From Allobrachymonas sp. (lineage in GTDB: Bacteria > Pseudomonadota > Gammaproteobacteria > Burkholderiales > Burkholderiaceae_C), in contig JAGPIR010000029.1 in the NCBI GenBank assembly GCA_018054915.1, positions 1-10,578 of the forward strand: a DNA stretch of 10,578 bases, written 5' to 3'. Each line of letters begins with the position of its first letter. Positions within the stretch are counted from its first letter, which is position 1. Under the pieces are notes generated by a model, which saw nothing but the letters and a program-made list of their open reading frames with translations, was not told the DNA's origin and did no database searches. The position numbers were made by a program, and so were the translations under genes. Shown in pieces: positions 1 to 6,896 of the stretch.

Positions 1-456
1 TCGAGCCCGCGGGTGGTGACGGCCGACCAGACCAAGGCCATTATCGAGCAGGGCGTGAACCTGCCCTATCTGGTGGCGTCTTCCAGCGGCGCAACGTCGG
101 TTCAGTTTCAGAAGGCAACACTCAAGTTGGAGGTAACGCCGCAAATCACGCCCGAAGGCAGTGTCATCATGGATGTGGATATTTCCAATGACGAAATCGG
201 TCGCGCCACGATTGCCGGTTATGCCATCAACACCAAGCACATCCAGACCAATGTGCTGGTTGAAAATGGCGGCACGGTAGTCATCGGGGGTATTTACACG
301 ATCAACGAATCAGACGACGTATCAAAAGTGCCGTTGCTTGGGGATATTCCAGTGGTGGGCAATTTGTTCAAGAACCGGGTAAAGGAAGTGACAAAAAGGG
401 AAATGCTGGTTTTCCTGACGCCAAAACTCGTTTCTGAACGCGCGGCAATCCGTTGA
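1..456 (+). CDS. pilQ: Type IV pilus secretin PilQ, C-terminal part (5' end outside the window)
   Basis: The frame is open from base 1 and ends with TGA at 454-456, giving the last 151 residues of an outer-membrane secretin. PilQ forms the multimeric channel through which the type IV pilus fibre crosses the outer membrane. The sequence shows the secretin C-terminal core. The opening SSPRVVTADQTKAIIEQG is followed by LKLEVTPQITPEGSVIMDV, the TNVLVENGGTVVIGGIY strand region, and the closing KVPLLGDIPVVGNLFK and KREMLVFLTPKLV motifs near the end. These are typical of PilQ rather than of type II or III secretins, as far as can be judged by eye. The pilQ-aroK-aroB order, usually downstream of pilMNOP, is well known in beta- and gammaproteobacteria and supports the call. 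The GTG at 13 is an internal Val codon and not a start. The stop overlaps the aroK start by one base, which suggests translational coupling. Confidence 0.95.
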   Translation, partial: SSPRVVTADQTKAIIEQGVNLPYLVASSSGATSVQFQKATLKLEVTPQITPEGSVIMDVDISNDEIGRATIAGYAINTKHIQTNVLVENGGTVVIGGIYTINESDDVSKVPLLGDIPVVGNLFKNRVKEVTKREMLVFLTPKLVSERAAIR

Positions 457-1004
457 TGACACATACGGTGGGCACGCCCCAATTGCGCAGGATTGTCCTG
501 ATTGGCCTGCCCGGTTCGGGCAAATCAACTGCCGGGCGGCACGTCGCCCGGCATTTTGCGTGGCCGTTTGTGGATTCTGACGAGGCGATTGAAACAGCCT
601 TGGGCATGACCATCAAGGAGTATTTTGCTGCGAATGGCGAGTCGGCTTTCAGGGATTGTGAAGCCGAGACCTTGCGGAAATTGCTGGAGCGACCGGGGCC
701 TTTCGTGCTTTCAACGGGGGGCGGGGCCGTGTTGCGGCCAGAAAACCGGCAGTTGCTGAAGGCTGCAGGCACGGTGTTGTATTTGCAGGCTTCGCCGGAA
801 ACCATTTACCGGCGTTTGCGCCACGACACCCAGCGTCCCTTGTTGCAGGTTTCCGATCCCATGGAAAAAATCCGCGCATTGTTCAATGAGCGCGATGCGT
901 TGTACCGGGAAACGGCGCACCATGTCGTTCATTCGGGAAGAAGCCCGCTGCCGGTATTGGTGCAGAAAATCATCAAGCGCTTGCAACCCGGCAATTCTTT
1001 GTAA
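456..1004 (+). CDS. aroK: Shikimate kinase
   Basis: This 182-residue protein is close to the usual length of about 170-190. It phosphorylates the 3-hydroxyl of shikimate with ATP, the fifth step of the cytoplasmic shikimate pathway to chorismate. Visible motifs in order are the Walker A loop GLPGSGKST (residues 17-25), the shikimate-binding DSDEAIE (40-46, D42), FRDCEAE with R66, the substrate-binding STGGGAV (86-92), the lid segment QRPLL with R127, and R151 in the C-terminal nucleotide-binding part. The ATG at 456 shares its A with the pilQ stop codon. An in-frame TTG at 453 would add one residue and is less likely. No good Shine-Dalgarno sequence precedes the start, so re-initiation by ribosomes finishing pilQ is the likely mode (inference). 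I see no truncation or missing key residue. Confidence 0.95.
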   Translation: MTHTVGTPQLRRIVLIGLPGSGKSTAGRHVARHFAWPFVDSDEAIETALGMTIKEYFAANGESAFRDCEAETLRKLLERPGPFVLSTGGGAVLRPENRQLLKAAGTVLYLQASPETIYRRLRHDTQRPLLQVSDPMEKIRALFNERDALYRETAHHVVHSGRSPLPVLVQKIIKRLQPGNSL

Positions 1005-1054
1005 GACCGCTCCTGATTTCCAGATCAGGTTGGCAATGCGCCACAATATGCGGC

Positions 1055-2230
1055 ATGAATCACGCATTGACGATTTTTCCAACTAAGCTTGCGCTTGCAC
1101 CTTTTGTGCGGGAGCCGCAGGGCACACAAGCGGCGCTGCGCATTGATTTGGGCGCCCGCAGCTACCCCATCCTGATTGGAACGGATATTCTAGACCAGGC
1201 ATCCAGCTGGGACAATCTTCCCGAAGCCGCGCAAGCCCTGATCGTGAGCAACACAACGGTGGCACCCTTGTATGCCGCGCGTCTGCAGCAGGTGCTTGCC
1301 GGCCGGTTCAGGCAGGTGCTTTGTGTGGAATTGCCCGACGGCGAGCAGCACAAGACCTGGCAATCCCTGAACCGGATTTTTGATGCTTTGCTGGAGCATC
1401 AGTGTGACCGCAAGACCGTTTTGTTTGCCCTGGGCGGCGGGGTGGTGGGGGACATTACCGGATTTGCAGCGGCCTGTTACATGCGTGGCGTGCCCTTTGT
1501 GCAAGTGCCCACCACGCTGCTGGCTCAGGTCGACTCTTCGGTGGGAGGCAAAACTGCCATCAATCATCCCCTGGGCAAGAACATGATCGGCGCTTTCTAC
1601 CAGCCGCGCCGGGTCGTATGCGACATGGCGACACTGGCCACCTTGCCCGAACGGGAGTTCAGCGCGGGTTTGGCCGAGATCATCAAGTACGGGCCCATTG
1701 CCGACATGGAATTTTTCGATTGGCTGGAGCAGAACATGCAGGCCTTGCGGGCGCGTCAACACGATGTGATGCGTGTAGCCGTGCAGCGCAGCTGCGAAAT
1801 CAAGGCCTGGGTGGTGGCGCAGGACGAGCAGGAGGGCGGCATGCGCGCCATTTTGAATTTCGGCCATACATTTGCCCATGCGATCGAGGCCGGGCTGGGG
1901 TTTGGAACCTGGCTGCATGGTGAGGCTGTTGGCTGCGGTTTGGTCATGGCTGTCCATCTGTCGCAGCAGTTGGGATTGGTGGATGCGGCCTTTGTCAATC
2001 GGACGCGCCGGCTGGTTCAGGCGGCCGGGTTGCCGGTGCAGGCGCCCATGCTGTCTACAGACGAATCAACCAATACGCAGGCCTGGTTGCAGCATATGCG
2101 GGTGGACAAGAAGGCCGAGGCGGGCCAGATTCGTTTTGTGGTGCTGGCGCACCCTGGACAGGCTGCCCTGGTTTCGGTGCCGGATGCGGTGGTGGCAAGC
2201 GTCATCACGGCATGCAGCCAGCCCGGTTGA
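1055..2230 (+). CDS. aroB: 3-Dehydroquinate synthase
   Basis: The 391-residue enzyme converts DAHP to 3-dehydroquinate using NAD+ and a divalent metal (Zn or Co), the second step of the shikimate pathway. The NAD-binding segment LGGGVVGDITGFAA lies around residues 126-139. It is followed by QVPTTLLAQVDSSVGGKTAIN (about 150-170). The metal ligands expected from the family are E208 (GLAEIIKYG), H271 (NFGHTFAHA) and H288 (LHGEAVGCG). The protein carries about 25-30 extra N-terminal residues before DLGARSYPI, where most homologues begin. No clear Shine-Dalgarno sequence precedes the ATG at 1055, and the alternative in-frame starts (GTG at 1106, TTGs) also lack one, so the exact start is uncertain. 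It lies 50 bp after aroK. The gap contains a small perfect 6-bp inverted repeat (CCTGAT/ATCAGG, 1012-1029), too weak for a terminator, so co-transcription is likely. Confidence 0.94.
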   Translation: MNHALTIFPTKLALAPFVREPQGTQAALRIDLGARSYPILIGTDILDQASSWDNLPEAAQALIVSNTTVAPLYAARLQQVLAGRFRQVLCVELPDGEQHKTWQSLNRIFDALLEHQCDRKTVLFALGGGVVGDITGFAAACYMRGVPFVQVPTTLLAQVDSSVGGKTAINHPLGKNMIGAFYQPRRVVCDMATLATLPEREFSAGLAEIIKYGPIADMEFFDWLEQNMQALRARQHDVMRVAVQRSCEIKAWVVAQDEQEGGMRAILNFGHTFAHAIEAGLGFGTWLHGEAVGCGLVMAVHLSQQLGLVDAAFVNRTRRLVQAAGLPVQAPMLSTDESTNTQAWLQHMRVDKKAEAGQIRFVVLAHPGQAALVSVPDAVVASVITACSQPG

Positions 2231-2241
2231 AGGAACGGTAA

Positions 2242-3423
2242 ATGGCGGTTTATATCCGCGCTGTTGGCGGCGTTCCTGAGGGAGGACAGCATGCGGCATG
2301 GGCCTGCCATCCGCTGCGCAGCCGCGGACGGATGCTTGCCGAAGAGGAGTCGCCCACACGCGGCATGTTCCAGCGCGACCGTGATCGCATCGTGCATTCT
2401 TCGGCTTTCAGGCGGTTGGTCTACAAGACCCAGGTGTTCCTGAATCATGAAGGGGATCTGTTCCGCACCCGGTTGACCCATTCCCTGGAAGTGGCGCAGA
2501 TCGGCCGCAGCATTGCGCGCGCCCTGGGGCTGGACGAAGATCTGGCAGAAGCGATTGCCCTGGCGCATGATTTGGGGCACACCCCTTTCGGACACGCTGG
2601 TCAGGATGCGCTCAATGCCTGCATGCAGACCCATGGCGGGTTTGAGCACAACATGCAAAGCCTGCGTGTGGTGGACATGCTGGAGCAGCGTTATCCGGGA
2701 TTTGACGGACTCAATCTGTGCTTCGAAACGCGGGAAGGCATTCTCAAGCATTGTTCGGCCGCCAATGCCCGGTGGTTGGAACACCATGAGCCCGGCGGAA
2801 TAGGCCGCCGTTTTTTGGAGCAGACGCAACCGAGTCTGGAGGCGCAACTGGCCAATATTGCCGACGAAATGGCCTACAACGCGCACGATGTGGATGACGG
2901 CCTGCGTTCAGGTCTGCTGCAATGGGAAGCTGTTCTGGAGGTTCCGCTGGTAGCCGGGCACCATGCTTCGGTCAGGAGCGAATGGCCGCAATTGCAAGGC
3001 CGGCGTCTGTGGTATGAAACCATCCGTCGCATGCTGAGTGCGCAAATTCTTGATGTCATATCCGCCACGCAGCGGCGGCTGCGGGAGCACCAGCCGGATA
3101 GCGTGGATGCCGTGCGGAGAAGCCCGCCCTTACTGGGGTTTGAAGAAGACATGCGCCGCCAGTCGCAGGTGCTCAAACAATTCCTCATGCAGGCGCTTTA
3201 CCGCCATCCACAGGTGCTGCACAACATGGAGCAGGCGCAACAAGTGGTGCGCGATCTCTTCGCGCATTATTGTGTACAGCCAGAGGCCATGCCGCAGGAG
3301 TTTTCCGAACGTGCCGACAGGGAGCGCGCGGTGGCGGACTACATCGCCGGGATGACCGACCGTTTTGCCTTGCGCGAACATTTTGTCCTGACCGGCCAGC
3401 GGGTGCTGCCTGCGGGCCTGTGA
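2242..3423 (+). CDS. dgt: Deoxyguanosinetriphosphate triphosphohydrolase-like protein (HD-domain dNTPase)
   Basis: This 393-residue cytoplasmic HD-superfamily hydrolase is of the class that splits dNTPs into deoxynucleoside and triphosphate, affecting dNTP pool balance. The metal-binding HD motif is visible as RLTHSLEVAQIGRSIA (H80), then AHDLGHTPFGHAG (H109, D110), then ADEMAYNAHDVDDG (D208 the likely fourth ligand). The N-terminal signature QRDRDRIVHSSAFRRL followed by YKTQVFLNHEGDLFRTR is also typical. The start at 2242 follows AAGGAA (2231-2236) at suitable spacing and lies 11 bp after the aroB stop, so it is probably the last gene of the pilQ-aroK-aroB unit. The length and the single HD core match the shorter 'type 2' proteins rather than the roughly 505-residue E. 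coli Dgt, so strict dGTP specificity should not be assumed. Confidence 0.93.
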   Translation: MAVYIRAVGGVPEGGQHAAWACHPLRSRGRMLAEEESPTRGMFQRDRDRIVHSSAFRRLVYKTQVFLNHEGDLFRTRLTHSLEVAQIGRSIARALGLDEDLAEAIALAHDLGHTPFGHAGQDALNACMQTHGGFEHNMQSLRVVDMLEQRYPGFDGLNLCFETREGILKHCSAANARWLEHHEPGGIGRRFLEQTQPSLEAQLANIADEMAYNAHDVDDGLRSGLLQWEAVLEVPLVAGHHASVRSEWPQLQGRRLWYETIRRMLSAQILDVISATQRRLREHQPDSVDAVRRSPPLLGFEEDMRRQSQVLKQFLMQALYRHPQVLHNMEQAQQVVRDLFAHYCVQPEAMPQEFSERADRERAVADYIAGMTDRFALREHFVLTGQRVLPAGL

Positions 3424-3620
3424 TCAAAACCGCCCGGTCGGCTTGGGAACAAGGGTTCGCAGTCGAGGGGTTCACATTCTTTCGCTGCGCGAACGGCAAG
3501 CGCAACAAAGCTTGCTGCCACGCGTTGCAAAAGCGTGACGGTTATTTTCAGTCGTGAAGCGAGAGGCCAGGTTTCTTGGCTGTCGTGCTTTGTTTCAGGC
3601 TTGGTGATCCGCTGGCAAAA
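3424..3620. other. Convergent spacer between dgt and glmS, no gene, weak hairpins only
   Basis: The two flanking genes end toward each other across 197 bp. I see no convincing reading frame or tRNA. Small inverted repeats are present. GCAAGC/GCTTGC (3496-3501 and 3510-3515) and CACGC/GCGTG (3519-3523 and 3533-3537) are perfect, and the second is followed after four bases by TTATTTT. The third, GCCAGG-TTT-CTTGGC (around 3568-3582), contains one G-U pair. The second or third may end dgt transcription, but none is a textbook intrinsic terminator. Confidence 0.4.
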
Positions 3621-5483
3621 CTACTCCACCGTGACAGATTTCGCCAGATTGCGTGGCTTGTCCACATCCGTGCCTTTGGCGCAGGCGGTGTGGTACGCCA
3701 GCAATTGCAGCGGCACCACGTGCAGGATGGGGCTTAGGACGCCATAGTGCTCGGGCATGCGGATGGCGTGGATGCCCTCTTCGCTCTGGATGTTGCTGTC
3801 GGTGTCGGCCAGCACATACAGTTCGCCGCCCCGGGCGCGGACTTCCTGCATATTGCTCTTGAGCTTGTCGATCAGTTCGTCGTTGGGGGCGACCACCACC
3901 ACCGGCATGGCAGCCGTCACCAGCGCCAGCGGGCCGTGCTTGAGTTCGCCGGCCGGGTAGGCTTCGGCGTGGATGTAGCTGATTTCCTTGAGTTTGAGGG
4001 CGCCCTCAAGCGCCACCGGGTAATGGATGCCGCGCCCCAGGAACAGGGCATTGTCTTTTTTGGAGAAAGATTCCGCCCATTGCATCAGTTGCGGCTCCAG
4101 CGCCAGCACCGCCTGCACGGCAAGTGGCAAGTGGCGCATCTGGCCCAGATAGGCTGCCTGCTGTTGGTCCGATAGCGTGCCCTTGACGCCGCCCAGCGCC
4201 AGCGTGAGCAGGAACAACCCAGCCAGCTGGGTGGTGAAGGCTTTGGTGGAGGCTACGCCGATTTCCACCCCCGCACGTGTGACGTAGGATAGTTTGCACT
4301 CGCGGACCATGGCGCTGGTGGCCACGTTGCAGATGGTCAGCGTGTGCACCATGCCCAACGTCTTGGCATGACGCAGGGCCGCGAGCGTATCGGCGGTTTC
4401 GCCACTCTGACTGATGGTGACGACCAGCGTTTTGGAATGGGGCACGCTGGTGCGGTAGCGGTACTCGCTGGCGATTTCCACGTCGCATGGCATACCGGCG
4501 ATGGCTTCGAGCCAGTATTTGGCCACACAACCGCTGTAGTAGCTGGTGCCGCAGGCGAGGATTAGCACGCGGTCGATGTTCTGGAATACGTGGTGCGCGC
4601 CGTCACCGAACAATTCGGGCACGACAGTCGCCACGCCTTCGAGGGTGTCGGCCAGTGCGCGAGGCTGTTCGAAAATTTCTTTTTGCATGTAGTGGCGAAA
4701 GGGGCCCAGTTCGGCTGCACCGCTGTGCGCCAGCACAGTTCTGACCGGGCGCTGTGCGGTGCCCAGGCGCTGGCCGGCATTTTCGATCCAGTATTTGCCC
4801 AGTTGCAGGTCGACCACATCGCCCTCTTCCAGGTAGACGATCTGGTCGGTCACGCCGGCCAGGGCCATGGCGTCGCTGGCCAAATAATGCGCGCCATCGG
4901 CGCCGATGCCCATGACAAGTGGTGAACCGGCGCGCCCGCCTACCACGCGGTGGGGTTCGTCGCGGCAGATCACGGCCACGGCGTAGGCGCCGTGCAGTTG
5001 CGCCAGCGCAGCCTTGACCGCATCAAACAGATCGCCGTTGTAGAGGGAATCAATCAGGTGGGCGATGACTTCGGTGTCGGTTTGGCTGGAAAAGACGTAG
5101 CCTTTTTTTTGTAATTGGCTTCGCAGGGTTTCGTAGTTCTCGATGATGCCGTTGTGCACCAGTGCAATACGCCCAGGCTTGCCGGTGCTGTCATCGGCAT
5201 CCACGCCTGAGCCGTAGCTGAAGTGGGGATGGGCGTTGTGCACAGCTGGTGCGCCGTGGGTGGCCCAGCGGGTATGCGCAATGCCACTGTAGCCTTGCAG
5301 CCTGTCGCGCTGAACTTGTTCGTCCAGCTCGGCGACGCGGGCGGTGCTGCGCGCGCGTTGCAGCCCGTCGTTCCACACGGCAACGCCACAGGAGTCATAA
5401 CCCCGGTATTCCAGCCGTTGCAGCCCTTGTATCAGGATAGAAACCACGTTCTGCTGCGCCACGGCGCTGACGATGCCACACAT
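3621..5483 (-). CDS. glmS: Glutamine--fructose-6-phosphate aminotransferase (isomerizing)
   Basis: The 620-residue enzyme makes glucosamine-6-phosphate from fructose-6-phosphate and glutamine, the first committed step to UDP-GlcNAc for peptidoglycan and LPS. The N-terminal class II glutaminase domain starts MCGIVSAV, with the nucleophile Cys2. It contains LEYRGYDSCG (24-33), THGAP (75-79), LVHNGIIENY (108-117) and QTDTEVIAHL (134-143). Two SIS sugar-isomerase domains follow: ACGTSYYSG (310-318), ISQSGETADT (357-366) and ASTKAFTTQLAGL (411-423), then KEISYIHAEAYPAGELKHG (499-517, E500 and H516). The C-terminal DKPRNLAKSVTVE carries K615, the counterpart of E. coli K603. Compared with the remembered E. 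coli sequence there is an insertion of about 12 residues (roughly 91-104) in the glutaminase domain. The start ATG has a strong AGGAGA seven bases upstream. It is divergent from the Lrp-type gene. An A8 tract inside the gene does not break the frame. Confidence 0.97.
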   Translation of the reverse strand: MCGIVSAVAQQNVVSILIQGLQRLEYRGYDSCGVAVWNDGLQRARSTARVAELDEQVQRDRLQGYSGIAHTRWATHGAPAVHNAHPHFSYGSGVDADDSTGKPGRIALVHNGIIENYETLRSQLQKKGYVFSSQTDTEVIAHLIDSLYNGDLFDAVKAALAQLHGAYAVAVICRDEPHRVVGGRAGSPLVMGIGADGAHYLASDAMALAGVTDQIVYLEEGDVVDLQLGKYWIENAGQRLGTAQRPVRTVLAHSGAAELGPFRHYMQKEIFEQPRALADTLEGVATVVPELFGDGAHHVFQNIDRVLILACGTSYYSGCVAKYWLEAIAGMPCDVEIASEYRYRTSVPHSKTLVVTISQSGETADTLAALRHAKTLGMVHTLTICNVATSAMVRECKLSYVTRAGVEIGVASTKAFTTQLAGLFLLTLALGGVKGTLSDQQQAAYLGQMRHLPLAVQAVLALEPQLMQWAESFSKKDNALFLGRGIHYPVALEGALKLKEISYIHAEAYPAGELKHGPLALVTAAMPVVVVAPNDELIDKLKSNMQEVRARGGELYVLADTDSNIQSEEGIHAIRMPEHYGVLSPILHVVPLQLLAYHTACAKGTDVDKPRNLAKSVTVE

Positions 5484-5490
5484 GAGTCAC

Positions 5491-5496
5491 TCTCCT
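5491..5496 (-). promoter_or_regulatory. Ribosome binding site of glmS
   Basis: Read on the minus strand this is AGGAGA, seven bases before the ATG whose complement is 5481-5483. It is one of the strongest Shine-Dalgarno sequences in the window and fixes the glmS start. Confidence 0.85.
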
Positions 5497-5498
5497 GC

Positions 5499-5538
5499 AA
5501 AAAAACCAGCCAGACGAATATGGGATGTTGCTGGTTCT
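5499..5538 (-). promoter_or_regulatory. Terminator-like hairpin in the glmS 5' leader (possible attenuator)
   Basis: On the minus strand a stem AACCAGC (5536-5530) pairs perfectly with GCTGGTT (5510-5504). It can extend to nine pairs with one G-U, around a 19-base loop. The 3' arm runs into seven consecutive Us (5505-5499), which is the shape of an intrinsic terminator. It ends two bases before the glmS Shine-Dalgarno sequence. There is no room for a promoter between it and glmS, so any glmS transcript must pass through it. The structure is seen; a role in attenuation or translation control is inference. The large loop weakens the case. Confidence 0.45.
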
Positions 5539-5586
5539 GTGGGCACCAGCGCTTCAAAAGATGGCGTCATGGTACTTGAGGTTACG

Positions 5587-5690
5587 GAAAAATACTTTCT
5601 AAATAATCCAATTAAACGAATAAAATTTCATGCAACGGATTTATTGTTTATAAATTTCATTTATAGATATTTATTTGGAAATATATTTCA
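5587..5690 (+). promoter_or_regulatory. AT-rich control region with phased TTTC boxes and palindromes upstream of the Lrp-type gene
   Basis: About 110 bases here are strikingly AT-rich compared with the GC-rich flanks. TTTC occurs exactly four times, at 5596, 5626, 5655 and 5686, with spacings of 30, 29 and 31 bp, near three helical turns. Three of these form GAA-N6/7-TTC inverted repeats: 5587-5599, 5618-5629, and the perfect 12-bp palindrome GAAATATATTTC at 5678-5689. The other lies in the 17-bp perfect dyad TATAAAT-TTC-ATTTATA (5649-5665). Lrp/AsnC proteins commonly bind AT-rich imperfect palindromes arrayed at such spacing and often regulate their own genes, so an autoregulatory operator is a reasonable inference. 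A weak sigma-70 candidate is TTGTTT (5644-5649) with TATTTA (5668-5673), 18 bp apart. The glmS promoter may also be in this stretch. Confidence 0.5.
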
Positions 5691-5691
5691 C

Positions 5692-6216
5692 ATGCATGCT
5701 TCTGAACCCCTTGTGTCTCTGGATGCGGCTGATTGGCGCTTGTTGCATCAATTGCAGTGCGATGCCAGCCTCAGCAATCAGGAGTTGGCCGTCCGTTGCC
5801 ATCTGTCTGCTGCCACCTGTTTGCGGCGGGTGCGGCGCCTGCATGCGCTGGGATTGATCGAGCGCACTGTCAGCATTCTTGATTCCAGGGCCATGTACCG
5901 GCACATCGGTGCGGGGTTGACGGCGATTGTGGAGGTGACGCTGGATGCGCAATCCGAGGCGCACCAGGCGGCCTTTTCCAGGCGGGCCGTGGCCGATGGG
6001 GCCGTGCAGCAGTGCTACCGTACGTCACCCGGACCCGACTTTGTGCTGATTGTGACTGTGGCCGATATGCCGGCCTTCATGGTTTTCAGCCAGCGCCTGT
6101 TCACCCAGGACGCCAATGTGCGCAATGTTCGCAGCTTTTTCAGCATGCAGCGTCACAAGTTTTCGGCAAAGCTGCCTTTGCCCGATATGGGTGGCCCATC
6201 AGGCGATTGCCCCTGA
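5692..6216 (+). CDS. Lrp/AsnC family transcriptional regulator
   Basis: This 174-residue protein is slightly longer than the usual 150-165. Lrp/AsnC proteins are DNA-binding dimers or octamers that respond to amino acids through a C-terminal RAM domain. The N-terminal winged helix-turn-helix is clear: LDAADWRLLHQLQCDASLSN then QELAVRCHLSAATCLRRVRR and LHALGLIERTVSILD (about residues 10-64). The RAM domain follows, with AIVEVTLDAQ (78-87), the ligand-region TSPGPDFVLIVTVADM (111-126), and NVRSFFSMQRHKF (145-157). I chose the ATG at 5692 because the protein then begins at the normal distance from the helix-turn-helix. The frame is open upstream to 5473, but that part overlaps the glmS start and is AT-rich non-coding DNA. 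A GGA about 12 bases before the ATG is the only ribosome-binding candidate. It is divergent from glmS. Its target genes cannot be told from the sequence. Confidence 0.9.
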   Translation: MHASEPLVSLDAADWRLLHQLQCDASLSNQELAVRCHLSAATCLRRVRRLHALGLIERTVSILDSRAMYRHIGAGLTAIVEVTLDAQSEAHQAAFSRRAVADGAVQQCYRTSPGPDFVLIVTVADMPAFMVFSQRLFTQDANVRNVRSFFSMQRHKFSAKLPLPDMGGPSGDCP

Positions 6217-6225
6217 TGGGCTTTC
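6194..6225 (+). terminator. Hairpin terminator of the Lrp-type gene
   Basis: A perfect 10-bp stem, GCCCATCAGG (6194-6203) with CCTGATGGGC (6212-6221), encloses an 8-base loop and is followed by TTTC on the plus strand. The TGA stop (6214-6216) of the regulator gene lies inside the 3' arm, so the hairpin begins within the last codons. The T run is short. The position between convergent genes and the stem strength support terminator function. Confidence 0.65.
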
Positions 6226-6316
6226 GGGCAGGCGGCAGCCAAGGCCACGGATGCCAGCGCAGCAAAGGGGCGTGGGGTGCGCCGGTCCAGCGTGGTTCAA
6301 CCCGGGCCGGAAAGGA

Positions 6317-6868
6317 CTACCGGATTTCAACGCCGTAGCTGCGACCGTCAGTGAGGTAGCACATCTGCGATTGCGTGGCGGCAGAAGGCACGCAAAAACG
6401 CTTGTTGCGGGAAGCTTCCTGTTGAAACTGGCTGAGCAGGCTGGCATCATCGCCACTGGTGCCTTCATGCAGGAATCGCGCCATGAATTTGGAAGATTCT
6501 GCCAGTGAAACACTGAAAAAACCCAGTAAAGAGGTGAACTGGACCTGCGTGACCTTGCCATGGGTGCGCACAATGTACACCACGCTTCGGGGAGCACTGA
6601 AACAAGTGATGGTCGTCTTGCCTGCAGGTGCTGCGGTTGGCTTGCAGCCATGCAGGTTCATTTTTTCGAGTGACAAGGTGACTGCAAGCCGGTTCCAGCG
6701 GTCTTGCAGCTGCTCGTCGCTAAGGTCTGCAATGGGCAGGTTGCTGATTGGGGTCGGGTCGCCAGTGGCGGGCCCAGCATTGCTGGGGGCCGAGGTGCCG
6801 GGTTTGTCGCAGGCGCCCAGCAACACCGCGGCGGCAATGGCGCAGAGCGCAGAATAAAAGCGGTGCAT
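6317..6868 (-). CDS. Putative small lipoprotein of unknown function
   Basis: I do not recognise a family for this 183-residue protein. The N-terminus is a lipoprotein signal peptide: MHR, a hydrophobic stretch FYSALCAIAAAVLLG, then the lipobox LLGAC with C20 as the expected lipidated residue. A Pro/Ser/Gly/Ala-rich linker (about 21-42) follows, as often seen between lipid anchor and folded domain. The mature part contains four further cysteines, C75, C89, C159 and C170, enough for two disulfides if it is periplasmic (inference). D21 after the lipidated Cys would favour inner-membrane retention under the E. coli '+2 rule', but that rule may not hold here. GGAGA precedes the ATG (minus strand, about six bases). 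The gene follows gdhA by 93 bp containing a strong hairpin, so it is probably expressed separately or by read-through. It converges with the Lrp-type gene. Confidence 0.8.
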   Translation of the reverse strand: MHRFYSALCAIAAAVLLGACDKPGTSAPSNAGPATGDPTPISNLPIADLSDEQLQDRWNRLAVTLSLEKMNLHGCKPTAAPAGKTTITCFSAPRSVVYIVRTHGKVTQVQFTSLLGFFSVSLAESSKFMARFLHEGTSGDDASLLSQFQQEASRNKRFCVPSAATQSQMCYLTDGRSYGVEIR

Positions 6869-6896
6869 GAAGGTCTCCGAAAGGCGGTTTATGGGA

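Noticed and set aside
1012..1029. Inverted repeat CCTGAT-N6-ATCAGG between aroK and aroB as a terminator
   Set aside because: The stem has only six pairs and is followed by TTGG, not a T run.
1190..2886. Antisense open frames of 255 and 289 codons opposite aroB and dgt
   Set aside because: They lie wholly over strongly supported genes, have no recognisable domains and no ribosome binding sites, and are explained by third-position GC bias.
3535..3747. Plus-strand frame containing STVTDFARLRG at the end of glmS
   Set aside because: This is the antisense of the conserved GlmS C-terminus (LAKSVTVE). Such frames are a frequent misannotation opposite glmS.
5101..5112. A8 tract in glmS as a programmed frameshift site
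   Set aside because: The 620-residue frame is intact and conserved on both sides, no downstream stimulatory structure is evident, and neither shifted product would be meaningful.
5473..5691. Possible 73-residue N-terminal extension of the Lrp-type regulator
   Set aside because: It overlaps the glmS start codon, runs through the AT-rich control region, and puts the helix-turn-helix far from the N-terminus, unlike the family.
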